DNA of 36,527 nucleotides from Mesorhizobium sp. Root157 (GCF_001427385.1 NZ_LMGJ01000011.1:1-36527), one strand, 5' to 3'. Shown: positions 25,993 through 35,242, counted from the first letter of the stretch. Program-made: numbers and translations. Notes: generated from the sequence alone by a model not told the origin.

Positions 25993-26077
25993 TTTCATGA
26001 CATGACAAATGCCTCTCGTTCTTTTGACTGTCAATTGAAAACCATTTCATGTCACGAAAATTTGAATGTTATGAAAT
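25993..26077. promoter_or_regulatory. TTTCATG-type operator sites between regulator and fasciclin gene
   Basis: TTTCATGTCACGAAA at 26045-26059 is a near-perfect palindrome. TTTCATGACATGA at 25993-26005 shares its left half. A looser copy, TTTGAATGTTATGAAA, occupies 26061-26076. All lie in the gap between the divergent XRE-cupin and fasciclin genes. I infer they bind the XRE-cupin regulator. Confidence 0.5.
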
Positions 26078-26143
26078 CCCCTTGTCGCTGTATGAAAATT
26101 ATCGCTCGCTGGATCGTGAGCTTTTCAACCGAAGGAGAAGACG

Positions 26144-26632
26144 ATGAGACTGAAGCAAACATTCGCCGCAGCCATGTTCTCTATGGCCGCGCTCGCCATG
26201 CCCGCACATGCTGCCGATAAGGATATCGTCGACACCGCTGTCGGCTCTGGCCAGTTCAAAACCCTCGCCGCAGCACTCGACGCCGCTGGATTGGTTCCCA
26301 CTCTCAAAGGCGACGGGCCTTTTACGGTCTTTGCCCCGACCGATGACGCATTTGCCAAGCTGCCGGCCGGGACCGTCGAAACCCTGCTGAAACCCGAAAA
26401 CAAGCAAAAGCTTGTGGATGTGCTCACCTACCATGTGGTGCAGGGCAAGGTAATGGCTGCCGACGTCACGAAACTGGATGAGGCCAAGACCGTCAACGGC
26501 AAGCCGATCGATATCCAGGTCAACGGCGGTTCAGTGAAAGTCGACGATGCCAATGTCACCAAGGCCGACGTTGGTACGACCAACGGCGTGATTCACGTCA
26601 TCGACAAGGTACTCATGCCGCCGCAAGGCTAG
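26144..26632 (+). CDS. Secreted fasciclin (FAS1) domain protein
   Basis: A 162-residue protein with a signal peptide ([20 protein letters not shown], cleavage after AHA near 23) and a single FAS1 domain. The two conserved boxes are visible: [17 protein letters not shown] near residue 57, and YHVVQGKV with a closing [13 protein letters not shown]. It is probably periplasmic or surface-exposed and adhesive. AAGGAG precedes the ATG by good spacing. It is divergent from the XRE-cupin regulator and followed by a DUF378 gene 73 bases on, a pairing that suggests a shared envelope role. Confidence 0.93.
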   Translation: MRLKQTFAAAMFSMAALAMPAHAADKDIVDTAVGSGQFKTLAAALDAAGLVPTLKGDGPFTVFAPTDDAFAKLPAGTVETLLKPENKQKLVDVLTYHVVQGKVMAADVTKLDEAKTVNGKPIDIQVNGGSVKVDDANVTKADVGTTNGVIHVIDKVLMPPQG

Positions 26633-26705
26633 GCCTTCGCGGACGCAGCCAGCGGGCGGACAGAAGCCGCGCACCGCAACTGGAACATTACAGCAGGAGA
26701 ATGTC

Positions 26706-26930
26706 ATGAAGATTTTAAATGTCCTGACCTTGGCGCTGCTTATAGTTGGAGGGCTGAATTGGGGCTTGGTAGGCCTGGCTGATTTCGATCTCGTTGCCGC
26801 CCTATTCGGAGCGGAGTCGGCCCTCGCCCGTATTGTCTATGTCGTCGTGGGGCTGTCGGCAGCATGGCAGATCGTGCCGCTTGTTTCTGCGTTGGGATGG
26901 AACGAGGCTACCGCCGGGCACGCCCGCTAG
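26706..26930 (+). CDS. DUF378 family small membrane protein
   Basis: A 74-residue protein with two membrane spans and the DUF378 signature LLIVGGLNWGLVGLADFDLV followed by a second span (VYVVVGLSAAWQIVPLVSAL). GGAGAA is properly placed before the ATG. It follows the fasciclin gene on the same strand and precedes a strong hairpin and tspO. The family's role is unknown to me; it is commonly found in envelope and stress contexts. Confidence 0.9.
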   Translation: MKILNVLTLALLIVGGLNWGLVGLADFDLVAALFGAESALARIVYVVVGLSAAWQIVPLVSALGWNEATAGHAR

Positions 26931-26940
26931 GCGCAGCATC

Positions 26941-26971
26941 AGGAGAGGTTGCCTGACCGGCAACCTCTCCT
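26941..26971 (+). terminator. Strong 13-bp hairpin between DUF378 and tspO genes
   Basis: AGGAGAGGTTGCC (26941-26953) pairs perfectly with GGCAACCTCTCCT (26959-26971) around a five-base loop. No T-run follows, so it may be a Rho-assisted terminator, a processing site or an attenuator. It rules out the TTG at 26949 as a likely start for the next gene. Confidence 0.6.
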
Positions 26972-26987
26972 TGGCTTGACACGAGGT

Positions 26988-27461
26988 ATGGCTTCCTTGC
27001 TGGCACTATTCGCATTCGGGGCTGCGTCTTTCGCAGCCGGCATCGGCGGCATCCTTTTCCGCCCTGGCGAATGGTACCAGCGGCTGAACAAGCCATCCTG
27101 GCGGCCTCCCGACTGGTTGTTTGGCCCGGTCTGGACGTTTCTCTATGCGACGATAGCTCTGGCTGGCTGGCTAGTCTGGCGGGAAGCCGGGTTTGGAGAC
27201 GCGGTATTGCCGCTGTCGGCATACGGCACTCAATTGCTGTTGAATGCCGCCTGGTCGCCGATCTTTTTCGGCCTTCGCAGAATTGGATGGGCGTTAGCCG
27301 AGATGGTCTTGTTATGGCTGTCAATCGTCGCAACAATCGTCCTGTTCTATCCGATAGAAGCAACGGCAGCCGCAGTGCTTGCGCCCTATCTTTGCTGGGT
27401 GAGCTTTGCCTTGCTGCTCAATCTCTCGGTCTGGCGGCGCAACAGCGCCATCCCCTCATAA
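26988..27461 (+). CDS. tspO: TspO/MBR family tryptophan-rich sensory protein
   Basis: A 157-residue, five-span membrane protein of the TspO (peripheral benzodiazepine receptor) family, which binds porphyrins and related tetrapyrroles. Its family motif is in the first loop: WYQRLNKPSWRPPDWLFGPV with W-T-F-L-Y after it. Trp residues are frequent. The ATG at 26988 keeps a normal length; upstream TTG codons lie inside or just after a strong hairpin. The ribosome site (GAGG) is very close to the ATG, so the start is tentative. Its location among stress and envelope genes suits a stress-response role. Confidence 0.92.
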   Translation: MASLLALFAFGAASFAAGIGGILFRPGEWYQRLNKPSWRPPDWLFGPVWTFLYATIALAGWLVWREAGFGDAVLPLSAYGTQLLLNAAWSPIFFGLRRIGWALAEMVLLWLSIVATIVLFYPIEATAAAVLAPYLCWVSFALLLNLSVWRRNSAIPS

Positions 27462-27475
27462 GCAGGAGGACGAGG

Positions 27476-27985
27476 TTGGCCGACCACTGGGTAGAAGTAA
27501 ACGACCGGATGCAGCAGGGCTACCGCTACCGCCTCGCAGCCCCTGTCGGTGGCGGTTTGCATCTCGATTTCCACCCCGACCTCACCCCAGAAACCATGTT
27601 GGCTCTCGGCGTGTTCGGCGGCAAGTACATGACCGACTGCCGGGAAGAATTCCCGGATAGCTGGTTTCGGCACGCACGTCTGGCGCCGGGCGCCCGCAAT
27701 CCCTCACTGAACTACTTCGGCGTCGATGCCAGTCAGCCTCTCCGGGTCTGGCGGGCCAAGGGCTGGATCCATCCGGATGATCCACGCGGATGGTTCCAGT
27801 GGTATTGCCGCTACTTCCACGGACGCAGATTGCCAGGAGAGGACGAACGCCAAATCGGTCGATGGAAAGCTATGCGACGCCACGTGGCGCAGGTGCGGCG
27901 TTATTGCGAGCCGGGCGACATCTGGTGCCGATGCCGCCAACGTCAAGCTCTGCTGCATTGGGCTTATGACGGCCGGAAAATTTGA
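27476..27985 (+). CDS. Conserved Cys/Trp-rich hypothetical protein
   Basis: A 169-residue soluble protein rich in Trp, Tyr, Arg and Cys. Notable segments are LGVFGGKYMTDCREEFPDSW, SLNYFGVDASQPLRVWRAKG with the following WIHPDDPRGWFQWYCRYFHG, and RRYCEPGDIWCRCRQRQALL. I have seen this as a widely conserved hypothetical protein with no known role. Six Cys invite metal binding. I chose the TTG at 27476, which has GGAGG seven bases upstream and gives LADHWVEVNDRM; upstream open frame lies inside tspO. It starts 15 bases after the tspO stop. Confidence 0.75.
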   Translation: MADHWVEVNDRMQQGYRYRLAAPVGGGLHLDFHPDLTPETMLALGVFGGKYMTDCREEFPDSWFRHARLAPGARNPSLNYFGVDASQPLRVWRAKGWIHPDDPRGWFQWYCRYFHGRRLPGEDERQIGRWKAMRRHVAQVRRYCEPGDIWCRCRQRQALLHWAYDGRKI

Positions 27986-28406
27986 ATCGGCAGTTGGTGG
28001 GAGCGTCGAATCTGCGTTCCAAATAGAGCAATTGCTTTCAACTACCGAGTTCCAACGGTTAACGCGCAGAGTGCTAGGGCAAACATGACAGCCCCGAAAG
28101 CACCATGGGACTGGCACAGCATACGCCGATCGGCTTCGATGGCATTATGCAAAACCATCGCGTCGCCAGACAGTTGCCGACAGTGGTCCCGCAAGCTCCA
28201 GAAACCGACGTTGCTGTCAAAGACGGATTGACCGACTCCACGGAGAGTTGGTCGGTCGCGTGTCGCGGCCCGCGTGTCAATTCTTGCCCACATCTCCTGG
28301 TCTTGACGTCAACAATCGATATTCACATATTCTCTTATGATCGCCGCCAATCTTTGGGACGGTCATTCCTCAACCAACTGAAATCGTTCAACCATTGGAG
28401 GTTTCA
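27986..28406. other. Intergenic stretch before the first DUF982 pair
   Basis: No supported gene. A minus-strand frame includes a hydrophobic end but has no ribosome site. It must hold the promoter for the DUF982 pair. Confidence 0.4.
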
Positions 28407-28709
28407 ATGAGCGAGAGAACATTCGAAATTCCTGTGTTCGTGCGAGCCGCTGAAGGTCTCATCCAGGAGATCGCCTGCCTTGAGGATGCCTGCGATTTCC
28501 TCGACGAATGGCCCAAGCACCGTCGTGGCGTGATCTATGAGACGGCGAAGCGAGCATGCCACCGCGCGTTCGATGGCCTTATGACGCTGAAGGCAGCGCG
28601 CGACGCGTTCGCCGGCTTTGCCCGTTCGGCGAGAATCCTCGAGGATGTCTCCACGGCGGTTCCCTGGGTGGCCGGGAAGGCCGGCGAGACTGGCGGTGTA
28701 GCAGCCTGA
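28407..28709 (+). CDS. DUF982 domain protein (copy 1)
   Basis: A 100-residue protein matching the DUF982 pattern: an early F-x-x-P-V segment (FEIPVFVRAAEGLIQEIACL), then EDACDFLDEWPKHRRGVIYE and an alpha-helical core (TAKRACHRAFDGLMTLKAAR). GGAGG lies seven bases before the ATG at 28407. A second DUF982 gene follows 17 bases later and a third is at 32814. DUF982 is a rhizobial family of unknown function, often present in many copies. Confidence 0.85.
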   Translation: MSERTFEIPVFVRAAEGLIQEIACLEDACDFLDEWPKHRRGVIYETAKRACHRAFDGLMTLKAARDAFAGFARSARILEDVSTAVPWVAGKAGETGGVAA

Positions 28710-28726
28710 GGTAATGGGAGGGTACG

Positions 28727-29011
28727 ATGCTTTCTCGACACTTCGAAAAGCCTGTGCGCGTGTGGGTCGGGCTTGGTTTTCCTCGGCAACTGAACACCGT
28801 CGTGGATGCCTACCAGTTCGTCGTGGATTGGTGTGGAAACAGCCCGGAGCAGAAGGCGGCGATCCGTGCCTGCAAAGCTGCACTGGCCGGCGAGATCGCC
28901 CCAGAAACGGCGCGCGGCATCCTGGTCCAGTTCGCCAGAAAGAAGGACATCCTGGTCGAAGAGGAAGTGATGCCGGCGGTTACAAATTCCGGACAGCGGT
29001 TACAGGTCTGA
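28727..29011 (+). CDS. DUF982 domain protein (copy 2)
   Basis: A 94-residue paralogue of the preceding gene: FEKPVRVWVGLGFPRQLNTV, then DAYQFVVDWCGNSPEQKAAI and a helical C-terminus (RACKAALAGEIAPETARGIL). GGGAGGG precedes the ATG at good spacing. Being 17 bases downstream of copy 1, it is almost certainly in the same transcript, so the two may form a complex. The similarity between them is at the family level, so the duplication is old. Confidence 0.82.
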   Translation: MLSRHFEKPVRVWVGLGFPRQLNTVVDAYQFVVDWCGNSPEQKAAIRACKAALAGEIAPETARGILVQFARKKDILVEEEVMPAVTNSGQRLQV

Positions 29012-29148
29012 TCCGCAACACAACTTCAGGGCGGCGGCCATCGTGCCGCCGCCATCGTCTCTTGCAAAATGGGCGCGGGGAACGCCTCGCTATCCGAGGT
29101 ATCGCGAACGATACCGATTGGTATTGATTGCGGTGTGCGTGCCCGTTT

Positions 29149-29364
29149 TTACTCGATACGTTTGATCCTGCCTCCCGACAGCCGGAAAATGCCATCGTGG
29201 CCACCTTGGCTTGCAAAATCGTCCTGTAGCTCGCCCCAGGTGCCTAGGTGTTTGCCGCAGTCATCGCATTTGATTTCGGTCGACTCGATGGCGTCAGCGG
29301 GAATCCGCAGCCGGATGGTACCGCAATAGGGGCATTCGAGCTTATGATTCAGATACTTCTGCAC
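29149..29364 (-). CDS. Small zinc-ribbon protein, hypothetical
   Basis: A 71-residue protein with two Cys pairs, C11/C14 (CPYC) and C33/C36 (CDDC), 18 residues apart, the classic four-Cys zinc ribbon. The rest (KHLGTWGELQDDFASQ and GGHDGIFRLSGGRIKRIE) has no recognised domain. The start is a GTG at 29364; GAGGA lies about ten bases upstream. Small zinc ribbons of this form may bind nucleic acid or a protein partner. It is convergent with the DUF982 pair. Confidence 0.72.
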   Translation of the reverse strand: MQKYLNHKLECPYCGTIRLRIPADAIESTEIKCDDCGKHLGTWGELQDDFASQGGHDGIFRLSGGRIKRIE

Positions 29365-29547
29365 CGCTCGGATCCTCAGCCCCCCTTCCTGCCGAGATTA
29401 CATGGTAACACTACCTTGTCGAAAACAAGAAGGGTGTTTGTGTCCTTTTTGTTAGGGCGCTGCGAACACAACTTTTGCAATCGGAAGCAATGGAACGGCC
29501 CTTCACTGCTGTCCTGTACAAGCATGTCCCCAAGCAGGGGAGGAGCG

Positions 29548-29778
29548 TCAGATTTCAACTCGCGTGGACGCTTCCGAAACCGCAGAGACATGCTGCGCAG
29601 CCAGGAACATCAAGGTCGAGGCTGCTGTGCGCCGGTTCCAGCCAGCGGATTCTGCCATGTCCAGCAGGCACGTCAGCAGCGGTTTCAAGGCGCTTCGGCA
29701 TTGCGTTTCATAGGCGAGGAACTCTTTCGGCGAGCATGTAGGTGCCGAGATCGTTCCGGTGCCGGTCGTCGCGTTCAT
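29548..29778 (-). CDS. Small conserved protein downstream of groL
   Basis: A 76-residue protein with a conserved-looking C-terminal half, LTCLLDMAESAGWNRRTAAS then T-L-M-F-L-A-A-Q-H-V, and two Cys. AGGAGG precedes the ATG at 29778 at ideal spacing. It lies on the groESL strand, 69 bases after groL with a strong hairpin between, so it could be the last gene of the groESL transcript. The sequence recalls small rhizobial hypothetical proteins. A chaperonin-linked role is only inferred from position. Confidence 0.7.
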   Translation of the reverse strand: MNATTGTGTISAPTCSPKEFLAYETQCRSALKPLLTCLLDMAESAGWNRRTAASTLMFLAAQHVSAVSEASTRVEI

Positions 29779-29804
29779 TACAAACCTCCTGATGCTGGTG
29801 GAAT

Positions 29805-29832
29805 GGCCCGCTCCCGACAGCGGGAGCGGGCC
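29805..29832 (-). terminator. 12-bp hairpin between groL and the downstream small gene
   Basis: GGCCCGCTCCCG (29805-29816) pairs perfectly with CGGGAGCGGGCC (29821-29832) around a four-base loop. No T-run follows on either strand. It may terminate, partly stop or protect the groESL mRNA. Confidence 0.55.
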
Positions 29833-29846
29833 GGCTGATCGACGGC

Positions 29847-31490
<1,644 letters not shown>

Positions 31491-31535
31491 TTAGGCAGCT
31501 TTCATTGACTGGTTGAGATCGGGATCGAAGCCTCG

Positions 31536-31850
31536 TCAGGCCGCTTTCTTCAGCGTGGCCGTCTGCTCGATCACGCCCATCACATCGCTTTCCTTCATGA
31601 TGAGCAGATCCTCGCCGTTCAGCTTGATCTCGGTGCCGGACCACTTTCCGAACAGGACGCGGTCGCCGACCTTGACGTCGAGTTCGACGAGCTTGCCGCT
31701 TTCGTCGCGCGCGCCAGGGCCGACGGCGACGACCTCGCCTTCCTGCGGCTTTTCCTTGGCGGTATCGGGAATAATGATGCCGCCGGCCGTTTTCTCCTCG
31801 GCTTCGATGCGGCGGACCAGGATACGGTCATGCAATGGACGGAACGTCAT
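31536..31850 (-). CDS. groS: Co-chaperonin GroES
   Basis: A 104-residue cap protein that closes the GroEL chamber. It starts [20 protein letters not shown] and contains the mobile loop [18 protein letters not shown] near residues 21-38, which binds GroEL. AAGGAGAACGAT precedes the ATG at 31850, so upstream in-frame codons are not needed. First gene of the groESL operon. Confidence 0.97.
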   Translation of the reverse strand: MTFRPLHDRILVRRIEAEEKTAGGIIIPDTAKEKPQEGEVVAVGPGARDESGKLVELDVKVGDRVLFGKWSGTEIKLNGEDLLIMKESDVMGVIEQTATLKKAA

Positions 31851-32186
31851 ATCGTTCTCCTTCAGGACAAACAGATTTTTTGAGGTTCCTCCACACCAGA
31901 CCGGTAATACCGGTCCGATGCGGGGCTCGCGCGACCCTTTCGGCATTGCGCGCTTATCGAGCTAGTTTTGCGATTTTCCGGTTTCAAGAGTTGTCGCGAA
32001 ATTTTTTTGGCACTTGCACTGATAGAGCGCTAGTGCCATGAAAACATACAGCTAATCGGACTGTTGCCCCACATTTTCACTTGAATTTTCCGAGCGGCCG
32101 AACAAAATTATCTGAACCCTCGCCATCGGCGAGTCTGGAAATCGAAGCCTGTACAAGGGAGCTTTTTGGGAAGACGGAGGACCAAG
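31851..32186. promoter_or_regulatory. groESL upstream region
   Basis: This 336-base divergent gap holds the groESL promoter and that of the plus-strand 113-residue gene. On the minus strand, CTTGAA (31983-31988) is followed after 17 bases by CTAGCT (31960-31965), weakly like a sigma-32 promoter. An inverted repeat with TGGCACT / AGTGCCA arms is listed separately. Confidence 0.4.
32009..32039. promoter_or_regulatory. Inverted repeat resembling CIRCE half-sites
   Basis: TGGCACT and AGTGCCA are perfect 7-bp arms separated by 17 bases. Their GCACT/AGTGC cores match those of the HrcA operator CIRCE, but the usual spacer is nine bases and the outer bases differ. It lies upstream of the candidate groESL promoter, not across it. 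A role is inferred only. Confidence 0.35.
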
Positions 32187-32528
32187 ATGAACCGACAAAC
32201 GCTCTCGCCGATCATCCCCTCTCTTGTTCCCGAAACATCCGACCTCGCACTTGACCGACTGTTGTCGCCGGCGAGGCATTTCAAGCATCCGGATCACATC
32301 CTGAAGGACGAAACGCTCGACATCCATGAGAAGCGGGCGATCCTGTCGTCCTGGGCTTCAGATGCTTGTGCCGTGGAATCCGTCCCGGCGTTGCGCCGGC
32401 CGCCAGGAGCCGAGCAGCCGGTCACCTTCGACCAGATCATGGACGCGCTGTGCCAACTCGATACAGCCGCGCAAGCGCCACAGCTGTCCGCAGAACACAA
32501 GCGCATGCCAAAACGGCTGGATGCATGA
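32187..32528 (+). CDS. Conserved hypothetical protein of heat-shock neighbourhood
   Basis: A 113-residue protein with the segments ARHFKHPDHILKDETLDIHE and KRAILSSWASDACAVESVPA, the latter the most conserved-looking part, and a tail with a possible helix (FDQIMDALCQLD). The ATG at 32187 has GGAGG at good spacing. I have seen similar sequences in rhizobia next to stress genes but know no function. It ends 24 bases before the Usg start, so the two are likely one transcript. Confidence 0.75.
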   Translation: MNRQTLSPIIPSLVPETSDLALDRLLSPARHFKHPDHILKDETLDIHEKRAILSSWASDACAVESVPALRRPPGAEQPVTFDQIMDALCQLDTAAQAPQLSAEHKRMPKRLDA

Positions 32529-32551
32529 CATCACAAGCGAAGGAGACGCAC

Positions 32552-32830
32552 ATGGCCACTGCGGTCAGCAGGGAATTTAGCCTGCAGATGGAGGGCTACG
32601 GTCTGACCACGGCCGAGATCCATTACCATCTGCCGGATCATCCCAGCCTGCTGCAGCTCTATGTCTGGCAGGAGTACGATCTGGCGCCCCACTTTCCGGA
32701 ACTGAAAGGCTTTCTCGGTTACTGGGAACGCGAACTGGAGGGCGCGCTGCATTCCGTTCGCGTCGCCCACCACCGCCTTATCAAACCTTCGGAATGGCGC
32801 GCCGTCGACGGCATTATTGCCATCCACTGA
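32552..32830 (+). CDS. usg: Usg family protein
   Basis: A 92-residue protein matching the Usg family: GLTTAEIHYHLPDHPSLLQL, then Y-V-W-Q-E-Y-D-L-A-P, FPELKGFLGYWERELEGALH, and SVRVAHHRLIKPSEWR. It was first named for its position upstream of a tryptophan gene in other bacteria; its function is unknown. AAGGAG precedes the ATG at 32552. Its 3' end overlaps the convergent DUF982 copy 3 by 17 bases. Confidence 0.9.
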   Translation: MATAVSREFSLQMEGYGLTTAEIHYHLPDHPSLLQLYVWQEYDLAPHFPELKGFLGYWERELEGALHSVRVAHHRLIKPSEWRAVDGIIAIH

Positions 32831-33137
32831 ACGTCATCTCGGGTCGGGGGCTGCCAATCGTCCGTGCCGCGCGCGACTTGCGGGGAGAACGCGTCGCCGA
32901 CGGGACCAGCCCGGCGCGCCTGGCTGCCTTGAGGAACGCCTTGTGCGCGTCGCGCGCGATGCGCCAGCCGTCCAGCGCATCGCGGCAGGCGCGTCGTGCC
33001 GCGCGCCAGCTGCGTCCGCGCGCCCATTCGGGCCACTGCTGATTCAGGCATTCCAGCGCCTCGAAGCTGCTGGCCACATTGCGCGGCCCGGTAAGAAATT
33101 TAAGGGCGACAGGTTGGGGAAACCAAACGTCGTTCAT
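32814..33137 (-). CDS. DUF982 domain protein (copy 3)
   Basis: A 107-residue DUF982 protein starting MNDVWFPQPVALKFLTGPRN, with the core SFEALECLNQQWPEWARGRS then W-R-A-A-R-R-A-C-R-D-A-L-D-G. The ATG at 33137 has GGAGGAAGTG in front, better than the in-frame codons upstream. Compared with copies 1 and 2 it has a basic C-terminal tail. Its 3' end overlaps the usg 3' end on the other strand. Confidence 0.82.
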   Translation of the reverse strand: MNDVWFPQPVALKFLTGPRNVASSFEALECLNQQWPEWARGRSWRAARRACRDALDGWRIARDAHKAFLKAARRAGLVPSATRSPRKSRAARTIGSPRPEMTFSGWQ

Positions 33138-33262
33138 CACTTCCTCCATCTTTTTCAACGTCTTTTGCGAGCAAGCAATCGGACGGCATCATGACGCACA
33201 TCCAGGCAGGAGATGGGGGCTTTACGCGGAACATCAAGACCGCAACCGTTTAGGTGGAATGC

Positions 33263-33478
33263 TCATTCCTCTTCGTCGGGGTCGAGTAGATCGATCAGTT
33301 CCGCCACGCGCGTTCCGGGTAGCGGTCGTCCCTCGCCCATCAGCGCCTCCTCGCCGTTGAGCCAGGCCCAAGCTTCCCGCAATTCCTCGAAGGAAGCGCC
33401 GGTAGACAGGATATCGGCGATAAGCGTTTCCTCCGCCGGCCCAAGGACAGATACAATCTCTTCTCGCGTCATTGGCAT
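33263..33478 (-). CDS. Small acidic helical protein, hypothetical
   Basis: A 71-residue acidic protein, MPMTREEIVSVLGPAEETLI continuing with A-D-I-L-S-T-G-A-S-F-E-E-L-R-E-A-W-A-W-L, ending in DLLDPDEEE. It is predicted all-helical and lacks a signal or membrane span. The ATG at 33478 has GGGGAGAG at good spacing; upstream in-frame codons lack one. I recall it as a conserved small protein of alphaproteobacteria without a known role. It lies between DUF982 copy 3 and the divergent Hsp20 genes. Confidence 0.7.
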   Translation of the reverse strand: MPMTREEIVSVLGPAEETLIADILSTGASFEELREAWAWLNGEEALMGEGRPLPGTRVAELIDLLDPDEEE

Positions 33479-33704
33479 GGCCGCTCTCCCCTGAAAGGTG
33501 CCGGCCGGAAGGGGAATTCCCTCCGGCAATGGCAAGACACAATGCACATTGCTGAAGGGCGTTCCGCGATGGACCCCCTTGACGTCCGAAAAACGAATTC
33601 CCAGATCGATGCTGCCGGCGCCCGTTCGGGGTCGGCAAGGTCAAGGAGCGCCGCATCCTTGGCGCTCCTCGTACCCATGTTGCTCAGTTATGGAGGATGT
33701 GGCT

Positions 33705-34199
33705 ATGAGAACTGCTTTCGACTTTTCCCCGCTCTATCGGTCGAGCATCGGCTTTGATCGCGTTTTCGCTATGCTCGAGAATGCCAGCCGCACGCCAAAT
33801 GTCGACAATTGGCCGCCCTACGACATCGCCAGGACCGGCGAAGATGCCTATCGCATCACCATGGTGGTGGCAGGGTTCGGTCAGGACGAATTGACCATCG
33901 TGCATGAGCCAAACCTGCTTATCATCGCCGGCGAGAAAACCGCAGATGATAATGGCGAGTATGTGCATCGCGGCATTGCCGGGCGGCCGTTCGAGCGTCG
34001 CTTCGAGCTTGCTGACCATGTGAAGGTGACAGGAGCGTGTCTCGTCAACGGCCTGCTGACGATCGATCTTCAGCGCGAGATTCCCGAGGAGATGAAGCCG
34101 CGGCGGATCGAGATCGGCAGCGGCCAAGCCGAGTCTCGCATCGGCACCAAAACCGCCAAGGGCGCAGGCACGCCGGTCGCCGAGAAGCAGGCCGCCTGA
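33705..34199 (+). CDS. Small heat-shock protein Hsp20, IbpA-like
   Basis: A 164-residue alpha-crystallin-domain protein of the IbpA class, which holds unfolded proteins for refolding by other chaperones. It has a short start (MRTAFDFSPLYRSSIGFDRV), the core at about 38-132 (PYDIARTGEDAYRITMVVAG and F-x-x-x-x-L-T-I), and the closing motif VNGLLTIDLQREIPEEMKP with RRIEIG. The tail beyond 140 is low-complexity. GGAGG precedes the ATG at 33705. It is followed by a second Hsp20 gene 96 bases on. Confidence 0.94.
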   Translation: MRTAFDFSPLYRSSIGFDRVFAMLENASRTPNVDNWPPYDIARTGEDAYRITMVVAGFGQDELTIVHEPNLLIIAGEKTADDNGEYVHRGIAGRPFERRFELADHVKVTGACLVNGLLTIDLQREIPEEMKPRRIEIGSGQAESRIGTKTAKGAGTPVAEKQAA

Positions 34200-34295
34200 G
34201 GCAGTCCGAATGAAGTCCGGCGCCCAATACTGGCTATCCGGCGGCGGAAAAAGACTGCCTAAGCGGGTATCAACATTGACGAAAGGAGAATGACG

Positions 34296-34802
34296 ATGAG
34301 CGTACGCGATCTTATTCCCTGGGGGCGCGAGGAGAGCCGCGTGCCAAGCCTGTTCCGCAGCGACGAGCGTGACCCCTTCCTGTCGTTGCACCGCGAAGTG
34401 AACCGGCTTTTCGACGACGTTTTCCGCGGGTTCGACGGCGGCCTGCCGTCCGTCGGCAGAGCGTCTTCCTTCGGCGGGAACTGGCCGAGCGTTGAAATCT
34501 CCGACAACGACAAGGAGATCAAGGTTACGGCAGAGGTGCCCGGACTGGAGGAAAAGGACATCGAGGTTCTGCTCGATGACGGCGTGCTGACGCTGAAGGG
34601 CGAAAAGCGGTCGGAGACCGAGGACAAGGACCGGCAGTTCTCGGAGCGTTACTACGGCCGCTTCGAGCGTCCTATCCGTCTCGGCTACGAAATCGAGGAA
34701 GAAGGGGTCGATGCGCGTTTCAACAACGGCGTGTTGACCGTTACGCTGCCAAAGACGGCCAAAGCGCAGTCGCAGGCAAGGCGCATCGAAATCAAGAACT
34801 GA
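34296..34802 (+). CDS. Small heat-shock protein Hsp20, second class
   Basis: A 168-residue Hsp20 of a different subclass: start MSVRDLIPWGREESRVPSLF, then REVNRLFDDVFRGFDGG, the alpha-crystallin domain at about 63-155 (EIKVTAEVPGLEEKDIEVLL) and the C-terminal I-x-I motif RRIEIKN. AAGGAG fits the ATG at 34296 better than the ATG two codons earlier. The tandem of two divergent Hsp20 classes suggests they form mixed oligomers or take different clients. A strong hairpin follows. Confidence 0.95.
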   Translation: MSVRDLIPWGREESRVPSLFRSDERDPFLSLHREVNRLFDDVFRGFDGGLPSVGRASSFGGNWPSVEISDNDKEIKVTAEVPGLEEKDIEVLLDDGVLTLKGEKRSETEDKDRQFSERYYGRFERPIRLGYEIEEEGVDARFNNGVLTVTLPKTAKAQSQARRIEIKN

Positions 34803-34808
34803 TATCCT

Positions 34809-34838
34809 CCTGGGAAGCGGCCGCCGCCGCTTCCCAGG
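34809..34838 (+). terminator. Hairpin after the Hsp20 pair
   Basis: CCTGGGAAGCGG (34809-34820) pairs perfectly with CCGCTTCCCAGG (34827-34838) across six bases, ending seven bases past the last stop codon plus a few T. Probably the terminator of the Hsp20 unit. Confidence 0.65.
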
Positions 34839-35242
34839 TTATTCATTGGGAATTGAACTCGATCTTGCAAATGATTGTCTCTGGTTCCAGCCAGAAAACG
34901 GCGCGAAGCTGCAACACCGTGCTTGCCCACTTCTGAGTTCAGCTTCTGGGGCGGATGACGTCGCTAGCGCAACGTGGCTAGGCCAGACTATGACCGGACC
35001 CATTTCTACTTATCTCGTACGTCTAGCACCAAACATGGTGCGCTGGCGACGAGCACAGAAATTATATCGCATATACAATCACATACGAGTTCCCTGTTTC
35101 ATCCTCTCCGGCGCGCCATATAATTCAAAGACTTAACTCGTAATCGATATTGCAGTTTCGATTTTGGCGTCCATATGGCGTCCACTGGCGTGGCCAATCT
35201 TGGCCATTTGGGTCCAACACCGGACAGTAATGGCGACCGGTC
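34839..35242. other. Intergenic stretch with a coding-like repeat
   Basis: No intact gene is supported. A frame spans 34846-35136 but has no ribosome site. Its C-terminal part is repeat copy B. Confidence 0.45.
35055..35118 (+). repeat. Diverged 64-base repeat, copy B
   Basis: Matches copy A (24353-24416) at 50 of 64 positions. Read as Q-K-L-Y-R-I-Y-N-H-I-R-V-P-C-F-I-L-S-G-A-P. Homology stops sharply on both sides. It sits about 120 bases from the recombinase pseudogene. Confidence 0.6.
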
